A stretch of DNA of 64,000 bases from Pirellulales bacterium (GCA_022844125.1 JALHMI010000016.1:122131-186130), one strand, 5' to 3'; numbered from the stretch's first letter, positions 1 to 9,346 are shown. Notes: a model not told the origin generated them from the sequence alone. Program-made: numbers and translations.

Positions 1-219
1 TTCGCTGGTCGTGAGCTTCAACTGGTTGTGTAGCTTTATGCCGATTCGGGCTCCACCCATTGCCGTGCTGAAGGCAAGGAAGCTGTCGAGCACCGCGGGC
101 GAGTTCGCCATCACCCTGGCCGTGTTGGGAATCATGCCGAAGGCCTGCTGCACCGTGTCGAACAGTTCTTTTGTGCGACCCGTGGCGACTTGCGGATTGA
201 CGGAATTGAGGCGTTGCAT
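1..219 (-). CDS. Carboxymuconolactone decarboxylase / AhpD-like protein, 3' end cut by window edge
   Basis: Only the first 73 residues are inside the window. They start MQRLNSVNPQVATGRTKELF and continue with MIPNTARVMANSPAVLDSFL, which matches the N-terminus of the AhpD-like protein encoded at 1387-1974 almost position for position. The CxxC-xxx-H redox motif of the family would lie beyond the edge, so activity cannot be judged. The start is supported by GGAG seven bases upstream of the ATG. It is the third gene of a same-strand cluster (AhpD-like, hydrolase, AhpD-like), so the two copies are probably an old duplication that work in one process. AhpD-like proteins use paired cysteines to reduce peroxides or act as decarboxylases; which applies here is unknown. 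Confidence 0.85.
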   Translation of the reverse strand, partial: MQRLNSVNPQVATGRTKELFDTVQQAFGMIPNTARVMANSPAVLDSFLAFSTAMGGARIGIKLHNQLKLTTSE

Positions 220-348
220 GGATCTTCTCCAGAGTCATTCAGGGACATTTGAGTGTGCCGCGCCGAGCAACCGGCTCGGCACAGCGTTTCCAGATTCAGA
301 GGGCACAGACAGCGGGGTATGGTGCGGTTGCAAATGATCTTGCCGGGA

Positions 349-1314
349 TTACCTGGCAGGTTGCTTGCCGAGGAAATCACGGATCAGCGTCGTGATTTCC
401 ACTCCGTCTTCTTCGAGGGCAAAATGCCCTGTATCGAGCAGATGAAACTCCAGACTCTTCAGGTCACGCTTGTACGGAAACGCACCGGCGGCAGGAAAGA
501 TCGGGTCGTTCTGACCCCAGACGATCAGCGTGGGCGGCTGATGCTTGCGGAGATACGCCTGCCACTGGGGGTACAACGGCGGATTGCTGCCATAGCTGAA
601 AAACAGCGCCAGTTGGATCTCCTGATTACCGGGGCGATCCAGCAGCGGTTGCACATGCCCCCAAGTGTCGGGACTGATGGTTTCCACGTTGCGGACGCCA
701 GAGGTGTACTGCCATTTCGTCGCGTCCAAGGTCAGCAGAGAACGCAGCCCGTCGCCCTTTTCTTTGCTGCGGTCACCCCAGTAGGCCTTGATGGGTTTCC
801 AGAAGTCGTTGTCGAGCCCTTCGTCATAGGCGTTGCCGTTCTGCACGATCAGCGATCGAACTCGTTCTGGGTGTTTCACGGCGAGACGAAACCCCACCGG
901 AGCGCCGTAGTCCATCAGATAGATCGAATAGTCTGTCAGTCCGACCTTCTCGGTGAACTTCTCGATCACGTTCGCCAGGTTGTCGAAGGTATAGTCGAAT
1001 TCATCGACCGAGGGAGCCGAACTATTGCCGAAGCCAGGGTAATCCGGTGCGACAACGTGATACTTGTCCGCCAACGCCGGAATCAGATTCCGAAACATGT
1101 GAGACGAAGTAGGAAAGCCGTGCAGCAGTAGCAAGGTCGGTGCATCCTTGCGACCGGCCTCCCGGTAGAACATATCGAGGTTGTCGATCTTGATCGTACG
1201 GTGCAGCACTTGCGTCGGCGGCGATGACTGCGCCTCATCGGCGTTAGCGGACAAGCCATACGCAATGATGGTGGGAAGCGTCATCGCAACGACGGTTTTT
1301 AGGAATAGATTCAT
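349..1314 (-). CDS. Secreted alpha/beta hydrolase of the haloalkane dehalogenase / epoxide hydrolase type
   Basis: The 321-residue protein starts with a cleavable signal peptide ([20 protein letters not shown], cut near SANADEA), so it probably acts in the periplasm. The oxyanion-loop motif [14 protein letters not shown] is at about residues 61-75. The nucleophile position reads [11 protein letters not shown], with Asp where lipases have Ser, as in haloalkane dehalogenases and epoxide hydrolases. The acid/base part is GQNDPIF and DTGHFALEE near the C-terminus. It lies 72 bp downstream of an AhpD-like gene and is followed by another, which suggests one transcript, perhaps driven by the sigma-54 promoter at 2055-2070. 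Such hydrolase/AhpD clusters are often linked to detoxification of reactive organics; the substrate is not predictable here. Confidence 0.85.
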   Translation of the reverse strand: MNLFLKTVVAMTLPTIIAYGLSANADEAQSSPPTQVLHRTIKIDNLDMFYREAGRKDAPTLLLLHGFPTSSHMFRNLIPALADKYHVVAPDYPGFGNSSAPSVDEFDYTFDNLANVIEKFTEKVGLTDYSIYLMDYGAPVGFRLAVKHPERVRSLIVQNGNAYDEGLDNDFWKPIKAYWGDRSKEKGDGLRSLLTLDATKWQYTSGVRNVETISPDTWGHVQPLLDRPGNQEIQLALFFSYGSNPPLYPQWQAYLRKHQPPTLIVWGQNDPIFPAAGAFPYKRDLKSLEFHLLDTGHFALEEDGVEITTLIRDFLGKQPAR

Positions 1315-1386
1315 GGATTCACTCTGCAGGGGTAAAATTGGTGTTCTGCATGAAGCGATGCTCAGCAGACGATGCGGTGAAAGTGC

Positions 1387-1974
1387 TTAGCGAGTCTCAT
1401 CACAGCCAGGGATCGTTGCACACACGTCATGGTGGTCGACGAGTGGTTCGGCCTTGGGGAAGTCAATGTCCGTCTCGGCAACATGATTGAAGTAGTTGGT
1501 GAAGATATTGAGCGCGACATTGGCCACGACTTCGGCGATCGCGGCATCATCCAAACCTGCGACGCGCGCATCCGCCAGCTCCGCATCGGTCACTCGCCCC
1601 TGTTTCGTCAACACCAGCCCGGCAAGCTGAACAATCGCGGCGGACTTCGATTCGACGGATGTCCCACGGCGGCTATCCAGAATCTGATCTGCCGTCAGTC
1701 CGACCATCTTGCCGATTGTCGAATGTGCGGCGAGACAATACTCACAGCCGTTTGCCTGCCCCACAGCCAGCGCGATCCGCTCGCGATCTTTGGCCGACAA
1801 CGCACCCTTGCCCAACGCGCCGCTGAGCGAGAGATACCCGTCGAGGACCGCTGGAGCGTTGGCCATCGCGCGGGTCATGTTGGGAACCAGTCCCAGCTTG
1901 CCCTTCACGGCATCGAGCAACTCCTTGGCTTTCCCAGTAGCTGACTCAGGAACGATTTGGTGGATGCGTGACAT
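1387..1974 (-). CDS. Carboxymuconolactone decarboxylase / alkylhydroperoxidase AhpD-like protein
   Basis: This 195-residue all-helical protein carries the redox motif CEYCLAAH (Cys-x2-Cys-x3-His) at about residues 75-82, the hallmark of AhpD-type disulfide reductases. The preceding segment KLGLVPNMTRAMANAPAVLDGY is typical of the peroxidase-related subfamily. The ATG at 1974 is preferred over an in-frame TTG two codons upstream because AAAGG sits eight bases before it. It is the first gene of the minus-strand cluster that includes the hydrolase and a truncated AhpD paralogue. It is divergent from the sigma-54 activator, with a sigma-54 promoter match about 80 bp upstream. Probable role: peroxide or reactive-electrophile detoxification. 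Confidence 0.9.
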   Translation of the reverse strand: MSRIHQIVPESATGKAKELLDAVKGKLGLVPNMTRAMANAPAVLDGYLSLSGALGKGALSAKDRERIALAVGQANGCEYCLAAHSTIGKMVGLTADQILDSRRGTSVESKSAAIVQLAGLVLTKQGRVTDAELADARVAGLDDAAIAEVVANVALNIFTNYFNHVAETDIDFPKAEPLVDHHDVCATIPGCDETR

Positions 1975-2054
1975 GTGCAAAACCTTTCGAGTGCGGAACC
2001 AGATAGAACCTCTTTTGCCAGCCGAGGAGTTCAGCCGGCGACGGCTTAATACAA

Positions 2055-2070
2055 ATCACTTTCCGTGCCA
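2055..2070 (-). promoter_or_regulatory. Candidate sigma-54 promoter for the AhpD/hydrolase cluster
   Basis: Read on the minus strand the sequence is TGGCACGGAAAGTGAT. Against the consensus TGGCACGNNNNTTGCW the -24 element matches 7 of 7 and the -12 element 3 of 5; the invariant GG of -24 and the G of -12 are correctly spaced, but the C after that G is A. It points toward the AhpD-like gene (start 1974), leaving a leader of about 70 nt. A sigma-54 enhancer-binding protein gene is divergently encoded immediately beside it, which is the usual arrangement. Confidence 0.5.
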
Positions 2071-2143
2071 CACTCGCGTGTTCGTCGCAAGTCATTACTG
2101 GAATTAGGATTACGTAGAAAAAGCTAGATCGAGAGGGACGACG

Positions 2144-2167
2144 AAATATCGGTGAAACACGATTTAT
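2144..2167. promoter_or_regulatory. Imperfect inverted repeat, possible activator binding site
   Basis: AAATATCG and CGATTTAT flank an 8-nt spacer and match as an inverted repeat at 6 of 8 positions. It lies about 75-110 bp upstream of the candidate sigma-54 promoter and just before the activator gene start at 2204, the position expected for an upstream activating site. The match is weak and could be chance. Confidence 0.2.
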
Positions 2168-2203
2168 CGTTGTTGATTTACGAAGATTCGTCACAATTGC
2201 CGC

Positions 2204-3817
2204 ATGGTAAACCAACCTCTAAGTTCCGGGATTATCGGTGACCCAAAACGGCTTCTCCTCGAACTCGCGTCGCTGCACCAATTCACGGAACTACTTCCGC
2301 TAGCGGCTCAGCGACTGTCGGAAGCGTCCTCCGTGGCGCTCGTTCGGATTTGGCTCACACTGCCCCCTCTGCCGAACGATTGTTCGGCCTGCCGTTTGGC
2401 GAGTGAGTGCTCCAACCGAGAACGCTGCCTGCATCTGGTGGCAAGTTCCGGCCGATCGGTCGCCGACACGCATGCGAATTGGCAACGACTCGATGGAACA
2501 TTCCGTCGTTTTCCCATCGGCGTGCGAAAGGTCGGGCAAATCGCTGCCACGGGACAGTCGCTCGAAGTCGCGAACGTGGAACAGGACCAGGTTTGGGTTG
2601 CCGCGCCGGACTGGATCGCGGCCGAGCGCATCACGTCGTTCGTCGGTCATCCCTTAATCCACCGAGGGGAAGTGCTGGGCGTGCTTGGTCTCTTCGCCCG
2701 CGAACGGCCGAGCGTCTCCTGCTTCGAGTGGCTGCGGATGATTGCCGATCATCTTGCGGCCGCCATCGCGAGTGCCCGAGCGGTGGAAGAGATCAATTCG
2801 CTGAGGAAGCGGCTCGAACAGGAAAACGAGTATCTTCGCGAAGAAGTGCAGCAGGCGGCGGTGTTTGGCGACTTGATCGGACAGGCTCCGGCGCTACAAG
2901 CGGTGACTCATCAGATCGAACTCGTGGCGCCAACCAACGCCGCAGTTTTGATCCTCGGCGAGAGTGGCACCGGCAAGGAAGTCGTCGCCCGTGAAATTCA
3001 CCGTCACAGTCGTCGAGCAGAGCGACCATTGATCAAAGTCAATTGCGCGGCCATCCCGCGTGAACTCTACGAGAGCGAATTCTTCGGACACGCCAGAGGT
3101 GCGTTCACCGGCGCGCTGCGTGATCGAGCCGGCAGGTTCGAACTGGCCGACGGCGGCACATTATTCCTCGATGAGATTGGCGAGATCCCGCTGGACCTTC
3201 AGGCCAAGCTGTTGCGAGTTCTTCAGGAAGGGGAAATCGAACGCGTCGGCGAAGAGCGAACTCGGCGGATCGACGTGCGCGTGATCGCCGCTACCAATCG
3301 AAATCTGCGCGCAGAATCCGAAGCCGGTCGCTTCCGGCAGGACTTGTTCTATCGACTGAGCGTGTTTCCGATGGAACTGCCGCCGCTGCGGAAACGAGCC
3401 GAAGACATTCCGCTGCTGGCCGAACATTTTCTCAACCGCCTCGCGCGAAAGCTTGGACGGCCAAGGCTCCGCCTGACGCTGGCCAACGTGCAGGAGCTGC
3501 AAGGCTACGACTGGCCGGGCAACGTCCGCGAACTGCAGCACGTGCTGGAACGAGCCTGCATCGTTGCTGCCGACGGACGCCTGCGATTCGATTTCCATGA
3601 GGCCCCGTCGAAGCAGCGAACGCAGCCGCTGGAATCAAACTCAACCAGGCACATCCTAACCGACACGGAACTGCGTGCCTTCGAGGCCAACAACATCAAA
3701 GCCGCCCTGGCCGAATGCCACGGCAAAGTCTATGGCTCCCATGGCGCAGCAGCACGACTTGGAATGAAACCCACAACTCTCAACTCTCGAATCAAAGCTC
3801 TTGGGATCAAAGCTTGA
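2204..3817 (+). CDS. Sigma-54-dependent transcriptional activator with GAF domain (NorR/FhlA-like)
   Basis: The 537-residue protein has three parts. Residues ~15-190 form a GAF-type sensor that includes a cysteine-rich stretch, [16 protein letters not shown], near residues 63-78. Residues ~222-455 form the AAA+ enhancer-binding domain with Walker A GESGTGKE, the sigma-54 contact loop GAFTGA, Walker [15 protein letters not shown] and the DWPGNVREL sensor II region. The C-terminus ([23 protein letters not shown]) is a Fis-type helix-turn-helix. The four clustered cysteines could bind a metal or Fe-S centre or sense redox. It is divergent from the AhpD/hydrolase cluster, its likely target. Confidence 0.93.
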   Translation: MVNQPLSSGIIGDPKRLLLELASLHQFTELLPLAAQRLSEASSVALVRIWLTLPPLPNDCSACRLASECSNRERCLHLVASSGRSVADTHANWQRLDGTFRRFPIGVRKVGQIAATGQSLEVANVEQDQVWVAAPDWIAAERITSFVGHPLIHRGEVLGVLGLFARERPSVSCFEWLRMIADHLAAAIASARAVEEINSLRKRLEQENEYLREEVQQAAVFGDLIGQAPALQAVTHQIELVAPTNAAVLILGESGTGKEVVAREIHRHSRRAERPLIKVNCAAIPRELYESEFFGHARGAFTGALRDRAGRFELADGGTLFLDEIGEIPLDLQAKLLRVLQEGEIERVGEERTRRIDVRVIAATNRNLRAESEAGRFRQDLFYRLSVFPMELPPLRKRAEDIPLLAEHFLNRLARKLGRPRLRLTLANVQELQGYDWPGNVRELQHVLERACIVAADGRLRFDFHEAPSKQRTQPLESNSTRHILTDTELRAFEANNIKAALAECHGKVYGSHGAAARLGMKPTTLNSRIKALGIKA

Positions 3818-4828
3818 CCGCCGGGTGCAAGAGTCCTGCCCTAATCACTCGGGTGGGCGTGACCTGAGCTGGCAATCGACTTAGCGCAACCTGCGTCGGT
3901 TTGTCACACCGAGGCATATTAGTGGTCACAGTTTTGCGTCGGTGCCACCGCCGAGCGAACTGGCATTTGAAGCGCCTTTCTCGCTTCACGAGCTTCATTG
4001 CCCTGGCCGCGTGCCCTGCGTGTTATAAACGTGCGTGGTAACAAGCTGCCGGCCAAGCTTCATCGCATTTGCCCTGCGCCGATCTGCCCCAGTGTCGGTC
4101 GATGCATGAGAAAAAATCACCCCTTCGCCGCCCCTTGACCACGAGTGTGGCTGGCTCTTCGCGCAAGTCGTTGCCGCTCGCCGCGCAGCGCTGCGCACAG
4201 CGCACACCGCCCACGTGTCCACCACCTCTAGAAATGTGGCCAGGATTTCGTTTAGGGTAAGGTCACGACAACAGGTAGAGACCGCATCATGCCGACGACC
4301 CATGCCCGCTTACTTGAGAACCTGGAGAAGCCGCGCAGCACGCGCGCCCGCGCTCGGGCCACCGAAAGCCTTTGCCGAGGCGTGTGTGTGCGCCCGAAAC
4401 ATGCTTTGCGCGCATTTCTAAATCCACACACCCCAAACATGCGCACGCAAAAAACAGCCACCCGCATCGTCGTGAGGCTTGAGACCCGAGGTTTCTAATG
4501 ACGGCCAGTGGCCGCGTTTGTTTATGAAGGTTCAGTAAGTGCCTCTTCCCGCTCTTTGAAAATTCGACCCTCGGCAGCTCCCCTCTGCCTTCGCCTCTGC
4601 GAACCTCTGCGCCCTGCGGCGGTTCATCATGCCGCCTTCCGCGCTGAGAGGCCGCTAGCTCGCCGCACGGTCCGCGAATTCGGAAAAGTCGCCGGATTCG
4701 CTGCATTTCGCCAGCCCGCCGCGCCGATCTGATAGACGGCCCATAACCCTTTGGGCTAGTGCTATTTGCTAGCACATCGTTCGCTCGGATCACCGGGATT
4801 CGGATTCGCACGCTTCGGAATTACTGCC
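3818..4828. other. Intergenic stretch of about 1 kb without a convincing gene
   Basis: Open frames here have unnatural composition (runs of Arg, Ala, Cys) and no recognisable motif or good ribosome site. The stretch includes the CTCTGCG-type repeat listed separately at 4581-4630. Nothing else stands out; a pseudogene remnant cannot be excluded. Confidence 0.6.
4581..4630. repeat. CTCTGCG-type degenerate repeat
   Basis: The unit CCTCTGCG or a near variant recurs several times in about 40 bp (CCCTCTGCC, CGCCTCTGCG, ACCTCTGCGCC, CCTGCGGCGG) and ends in GGTTCAT. Short dispersed sequences of this style, which read as NRRR..R-E peptides on the other strand, occur between genes in several bacterial groups. 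Assignment to such a family is from memory and needs a genome-wide search. Confidence 0.35.
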
Positions 4829-5608
4829 ATGTGGTGCAAAAACTGTCGTCAGGATACGCCCGGCATTCGCGCGGCCGACAAGCCGGGAATGCGTTGCGGA
4901 CGCTGCGGCAATGCCCTCGGGGCAGAACCCACGGGCGGCACGCGGCCCGCGCACGACGCCAGCCATCCGGCGGAGATCGGACTCGACCTCGGCGGGGCGC
5001 GGGCCACGGCCACCAGCTTCGAAGACTGGCAGCTCGATCAGAATGTGCGTTCGCTCGAAGCCCGGCTCGGCACCCATCGCCGCCGCGACTCGGGTCCGCA
5101 CTTCACACCGCCTGCCAGTCGCGAACCGGTGTATCGCTTCGACACGGCGCACACCCGCGTGCCGGAACCCTTGGGCTACCGTCGCCGGATGCGACTCGAT
5201 CGGCCGGCGCGTCGCTCGGGTCTCGTCGCTCCCGTTGCCATCTGGCTCGGACTGGTGGCGCTGGCCACGGGCGGCGGACTGTTCGGCTGGTCGGCGATCA
5301 CCGACGAGTTCGCCCTGAGCCGCATCGGAGTTCCGATTGCCATGGCCGGCGCGGCGCTGTTCCTCGTGGGCCTGGTGCTGATGCTCGAACGCATCTGGCG
5401 CAACAGCCGTTTTGCCGTGCAAAAGCTCCGCCAGCTCGACGGGCAGATCCGACAGCTCGAGCAGACGACGACCATGATGGGCGTCGCGCACGGCTCGCCT
5501 TCGCAGGCGTTCTACTCGCACATGGCCGATGGTGCGAATCCGCAATTGCTGCTCGCCGATCTGAAAGGTCAGATCGACATGCTGGCGATGAACTTCGCCC
5601 GGCGGTGA
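4829..5608 (+). CDS. Zinc-ribbon membrane protein of unknown function
   Basis: The start at MWCKNCRQDTPG is chosen because it puts a zinc ribbon at the N-terminus: CKNC and, about 20 residues later, CGRCG. A hydrophilic Arg-rich linker follows, then two membrane segments near residues 135-155 (SGLVAPVAIWLGLVALATGG) and 165-187 (IGVPIAMAGAALFLVGLVLM). A cytoplasmic coiled-coil-like tail (VQKLRQLDGQIRQLEQTTTMM) comes next. About 259 residues in all. The layout of N-terminal ribbon, linker and paired helices is common in planctomycete hypothetical proteins, but no function can be assigned. It is convergent with the M24 peptidase gene. Confidence 0.75.
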   Translation: MWCKNCRQDTPGIRAADKPGMRCGRCGNALGAEPTGGTRPAHDASHPAEIGLDLGGARATATSFEDWQLDQNVRSLEARLGTHRRRDSGPHFTPPASREPVYRFDTAHTRVPEPLGYRRRMRLDRPARRSGLVAPVAIWLGLVALATGGGLFGWSAITDEFALSRIGVPIAMAGAALFLVGLVLMLERIWRNSRFAVQKLRQLDGQIRQLEQTTTMMGVAHGSPSQAFYSHMADGANPQLLLADLKGQIDMLAMNFARR

Positions 5609-5640
5609 GTTTGAGCGGCGCGGTGCGATAACTGCCGCGG

Positions 5641-6750
5641 CTACAGCTCCAGCGGGAACGGCGTGAGTAGCTCAACGCCGGTTGCCGTGACCAGGTAGTT
5701 GTTCTCCAGCCGGATGCCCGCCCGCAGATCGTCGCCATACAGGCCCGGCTCCACGGCGAACACCTCGCCTTCCTGAAAGGTGTCGTCCCAGGCGGGGCTC
5801 AAGTGCGGCGCTTCGTGCGGGAACAGCCCGATGCCGTGCCCCAGGTGATGCTCGAACTCCCAGCGCTTGGTGTTCAAATGCGCGTGCACCTGTTTGAACA
5901 GCTCCACACAGCTCTTGGCGGGCTTCACCTGCTCCTCGACCATCTGGAATACGGGCAGGATATGCTGCCAGGCTTCGAGCTGGGCGTCGGTCGGCTGGCC
6001 CCCCACGGCGATCACCCGCGTGTTGTCGGCAAAGTAGCCACGATAGGCCGGGCCAAGATCGAGAATGTAGAGCTCGCCGGCTTCGATCCGCCGGTCGCGC
6101 GGCGGACCGCCGCGCTCGCCACAAGCGTAGTCGTTGCCCGTGCCGGTGAGCATCTCGCCATACTCGCGCACGGCTGCGGCCTGCAGCTCATTGAAGACGT
6201 GCAGTTCGTTGACGCCCGGTTCAACGATTTGGCGAGCGCGCTCGTGCATTGCACGGGTGCCGGCGATCGCCTTTCGCAGGCGAGCGATTTCGTCGGGATC
6301 TTTTCGCCGCCGCATGAAGTAGATGTCCGGCTCGATGTCGACGAGCTCGCCTGAGAGGCGCTGCGTGATTTCGCTGCAGGCGGTGGAGCCTTCGACGCCG
6401 ATGCGTTTGGCTTGTGACCGGGAACCGAGGGCTTCGAACAAGACGGCGGTGGACTTCTGGCGCTGATCGTTGCGAAGAGTTGAAAAGTACGACTGAGCTT
6501 CAAAGGGGCGGATGTCGTCGGCCGCGGCTTCGGTTTGCACGAGTTCCGGCCGGATGAGCGTGACGTGGCCGTCGGCCGTGATGGCCGCCACGGGGGCGAA
6601 CGCCCAGCCGAAGCGCGGTCCAACGAAATACTGGATATGTGCGTGTTGTGTGAGGATCACCAAATCGAGCTGTTTTTGTTGCATCAGCGCCAGCAGTCGT
6701 TTTTGCCGGTTGCGGACCGCAGCCAGGTCCATTGCACAGGGATCAGACAT
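5641..6750 (-). CDS. M24 family metallopeptidase (Xaa-Pro aminopeptidase / creatinase-like)
   Basis: This is a 369-residue pita-bread protease. Residues 1-140 form the creatinase-type N-terminal domain (LDLVILTQHAHIQYFVGPRF). The C-terminal catalytic domain shows the metal ligands in order: Asp pair in YILDLGPAYRGYFADNTR, His in HHLGHGIGLFPHE, Glu in FAVEPGLY and Glu in RLENNYLVT. All five family ligands are visible, so it should be an active dimetal peptidase that removes N-terminal residues next to proline or cleaves a related bond. It has no signal peptide, hence probably cytoplasmic. It is transcribed away from the phosphoesterase gene. Confidence 0.92.
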   Translation of the reverse strand: MSDPCAMDLAAVRNRQKRLLALMQQKQLDLVILTQHAHIQYFVGPRFGWAFAPVAAITADGHVTLIRPELVQTEAAADDIRPFEAQSYFSTLRNDQRQKSTAVLFEALGSRSQAKRIGVEGSTACSEITQRLSGELVDIEPDIYFMRRRKDPDEIARLRKAIAGTRAMHERARQIVEPGVNELHVFNELQAAAVREYGEMLTGTGNDYACGERGGPPRDRRIEAGELYILDLGPAYRGYFADNTRVIAVGGQPTDAQLEAWQHILPVFQMVEEQVKPAKSCVELFKQVHAHLNTKRWEFEHHLGHGIGLFPHEAPHLSPAWDDTFQEGEVFAVEPGLYGDDLRAGIRLENNYLVTATGVELLTPFPLEL

Positions 6751-6927
6751 CGTCGAGGAAGCCTTGAATGCTGAGATTCATGTTCAGATGGCTCCATTTT
6801 GGCGAGTTGACTCCCGTGTGCAACGGGGCAATTCGGCGGGTTGCGAGCTGCCGCATGGGAAACGAGAATAGCGAGCGAACGAAAGCACCGCACCGCGAAT
6901 CCCACCCGTCCGAATTGGGAGTCTTTC

Positions 6928-8535
6928 ATGAGAAATAGCAACGTCCACCAGTTCGCATCCCTGCTGCTCACGCTCGCCTTCCTGCCTGCGGCCACGCTAG
7001 TCGCACAGGAAACCACGCAGAAAGCCCGCGGCACGGTGTACCTGGATGCCAATAGCAATGAGACGCTTGACGAGGGCGAAAAGCCGCTCGCGGGAATCAA
7101 GGTTTCCAATGGCCGCGACATCGTGACGACGAGCGAGGCTGGCAAGTATGAGATTGCGGTGGACGATGACGACGTCGTCTTCGTGCTCAAGCCGCGCGGC
7201 TATCGGACGCCGCTGTCAGAAGACAAGCTGCCACGGTTTTACTACATCCATAAGCCGAAGGGTTCTCCGCCATCGAAGTTCCCCGGCGTCGCGCCTACCG
7301 GTCCGCTGCCGGCGGAAATTAACTTCGCGCTGTACGAGCAGCAGGAGCCCGATCATTTTCGAGCGGTGCTGTTTGGCGATCCGCAGCCGCGCAACCAGCA
7401 GGAGGTCGAGTACGTCGGCCATGACGTGGTGCAGGAGCTGATCGGCACCGACGCTTCGTTTGGCGTCACGCTGGGCGATATCGCGTTCAACAACCTGGAT
7501 ACGTTCGAGACTCTCAACAAAACGATCGCGCTGATCGGCATTCCCTGGTACAACGTGATCGGCAACCACGACATTAACTTCGAAGCCAAGCACGATGCAC
7601 ATAGCGACGAGACTTTCGAACGCGTCTACGGCCCGCCGTACTACTCTTTCGACTTCGGCCAGGTGCACTTCATCGTGCTCGACGACATCGAATGGTACAT
7701 CCCGCGAGAGAATGGCGAAGGCGAATATCGCGGCGGGCTCGGCGACGAGCAGATTAAGTTCATCAAGAACGACCTGGCGATGATCCCCGAGGAGCAAATG
7801 GTCGTGCTGATGATGCACATCCCAATCGTGGGCGTCCGCGACCGCGAGCAGGTCTACCGGCTGATCGAGAAGCGGCCGTTCTGCATTTCGATTTCGGGTC
7901 ACACGCACCATCACGAGCATCGTTACATCAAGAAGGAGGACGGCTGGTTGGGGCCCGAGCCACATCATCACATCATCAATGTCACGGTCTGCGGCGGCTG
8001 GTGGAGCGGCGCGCCTGACGAGCGCGGCATTCCCCACGCGAACATGGCCGATGGCGCGCCGAACGGCTATTCGATCATCAGCTTTAATGGGACCAAGTAC
8101 ACGCTCGACTACAAAGCCGCGGGCCGGCCCGCCGACTATCAGATGGAGATCGTGGCCCCAAACGCTGTGCCTGCGACGGACCTCGCCAATACGATGGTGT
8201 ATGTGGACCTTTTCAATGGCAGTGAACGGTCGCGTGTCGAGATTTCGCTGGACGGCGAGACCTGGCGGCCGCTGGAGCATTCGGTCGAGATCGATCCGGG
8301 GCAACAGGCGGTAGCCGACCGCGAAGCCGCGCTATTGGCCAAGTCGCCAGACGTCTTCCGCCAGCAGCCGCGGCCGAAGCCGTCGACACATCTCTGGAAA
8401 GGAAAGCTTCCGGCTCAAGGCAACCTGCAGCCGGGAATCCACCTGTTGCGCGTGCGCGGCACCGACGTGAACGGGAAGGAACATAAAGCTCGGCGAGCGA
8501 TTCGCATCCTCGCGCCGCAGCAAGCTGCGGGTTGA
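6928..8535 (+). CDS. Secreted calcineurin-like metallophosphoesterase
   Basis: The start at 6928 gives a clear signal peptide (MRNSNVHQFASLLLTLAFLP, cleaved near LVAQ) and a mature protein of about 510 residues. An N-terminal SdrD-like/transthyretin-like domain (RGTVYLDANSNETLDEGEKPLAGIKV) comes first. The metallophosphoesterase core follows with its ligands in order: FGDPQPRN, LGDIAFNN, GNHDINFE, MMHIP and SGHTHHHEH. The C-terminal domain is a beta-sandwich (RSRVEISLDGETWRPL). This three-domain order is known from secreted phosphoesterases of Bacteroidetes and planctomycetes. The substrate is not known; it acts outside the cytoplasm. Confidence 0.9.
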   Translation: MRNSNVHQFASLLLTLAFLPAATLVAQETTQKARGTVYLDANSNETLDEGEKPLAGIKVSNGRDIVTTSEAGKYEIAVDDDDVVFVLKPRGYRTPLSEDKLPRFYYIHKPKGSPPSKFPGVAPTGPLPAEINFALYEQQEPDHFRAVLFGDPQPRNQQEVEYVGHDVVQELIGTDASFGVTLGDIAFNNLDTFETLNKTIALIGIPWYNVIGNHDINFEAKHDAHSDETFERVYGPPYYSFDFGQVHFIVLDDIEWYIPRENGEGEYRGGLGDEQIKFIKNDLAMIPEEQMVVLMMHIPIVGVRDREQVYRLIEKRPFCISISGHTHHHEHRYIKKEDGWLGPEPHHHIINVTVCGGWWSGAPDERGIPHANMADGAPNGYSIISFNGTKYTLDYKAAGRPADYQMEIVAPNAVPATDLANTMVYVDLFNGSERSRVEISLDGETWRPLEHSVEIDPGQQAVADREAALLAKSPDVFRQQPRPKPSTHLWKGKLPAQGNLQPGIHLLRVRGTDVNGKEHKARRAIRILAPQQAAG

Positions 8536-8542
8536 ACCTGAT

Positions 8543-9346
8543 TCAATCAGAGCCTGTCAATCGCTTCGCGTGCACGTCCGCAACATTCCACATGTAGTGG
8601 CCGATGCGGTGCGAACGGGCCTGGTTGAGATGTTTTTTCGCAAGCGAAGCGTCGCCCAATACTTCGTAGTACAGCCCCAAGTACAGATGCGCGTAGAATC
8701 GTCGTGCGTTGAGTTCGTCGGCTGTCGGCGAGCCGGCCTCGGCCGCGGCGAGCACGTCGCAGGGTTTTAAGCGGCCGGCGTACAACTCGTAGATCTCCAT
8801 CATCGGAACACGCGGATCGCGGCGAATCTTCAGCATCTCGGCTCGGGCCGTCTCAACGCCAGACTTGCGAGCCATGCAGAGGAACCGCCACACGGCATTC
8901 TCGACGTCGTTATCGTCAACCGACTGATATCCTTCGAACTGCCGGCGACCGTCATCCCATCGCTCGGCGTAGTAATAAGAGATTCCCCGCTTCCAGTGCC
9001 ACGGTTCTTCCTCAGGCTTGCGCTTAATTGCCCGATCGAAATCGGCGATGGAATCTTCGATCTTGCCGAGCTTGAAGTACTCGCTGCCGCGCGCGTCATA
9101 GAGCGCAGCGTTTGGTTCGCCCAATTCAATTGCGAGAGCATAGTCCCTAATGGCGGCCACCGAATCGCCAAGGGCGGCGTGTAACTCGGCACGCTGGGTC
9201 AGGAACTTTGCGTCGCGTGGAGCGGCCGTGATCGCCGCATCGAGTTTCTTCAGTTCGGAGCGGAGAGTTGATTCTCGCGAGTCGGATTGCGCGACAGCAA
9301 GCGAGTGGATGCTCACGATTAAGAGGAAGGCAAATAGTCGCGACAT
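8543..9346 (-). CDS. Secreted tetratricopeptide-repeat protein
   Basis: The start at 9346 gives a signal peptide (MSRLFAFLLIVSIHSLAVAQ). An earlier in-frame start nine codons upstream would put extra charged residues in front of it. The mature part holds at least three TPR-like units (FLTQRAELHAALGDSVAAI, ALYDARGSEYFKLGKIEDSI, PWHWKRGISYYYAERWDDGR). TPR proteins scaffold protein complexes; no catalytic motif is seen. It is convergent with the phosphoesterase with only 7 bp between stops. Confidence 0.85.
   Translation of the reverse strand: MSRLFAFLLIVSIHSLAVAQSDSRESTLRSELKKLDAAITAAPRDAKFLTQRAELHAALGDSVAAIRDYALAIELGEPNAALYDARGSEYFKLGKIEDSIADFDRAIKRKPEEEPWHWKRGISYYYAERWDDGRRQFEGYQSVDDNDVENAVWRFLCMARKSGVETARAEMLKIRRDPRVPMMEIYELYAGRLKPCDVLAAAEAGSPTADELNARRFYAHLYLGLYYEVLGDASLAKKHLNQARSHRIGHYMWNVADVHAKRLTGSD

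Noticed and set aside
253..1131. 292-codon plus-strand open frame
   Set aside because: Antisense to the alpha/beta hydrolase gene; no motif, Arg/Val/Gln-rich composition typical of a shadow frame.
4287..4811. 174-codon minus-strand open frame in the 3.8-4.8 kb gap
   Set aside because: Arg/Cys/Ser-rich, no ribosome site, crosses the CTCTGCG repeat; not a natural protein.
7216..8304. 362-codon minus-strand open frame
   Set aside because: Antisense to the phosphoesterase gene, which has signal peptide and all metal motifs.
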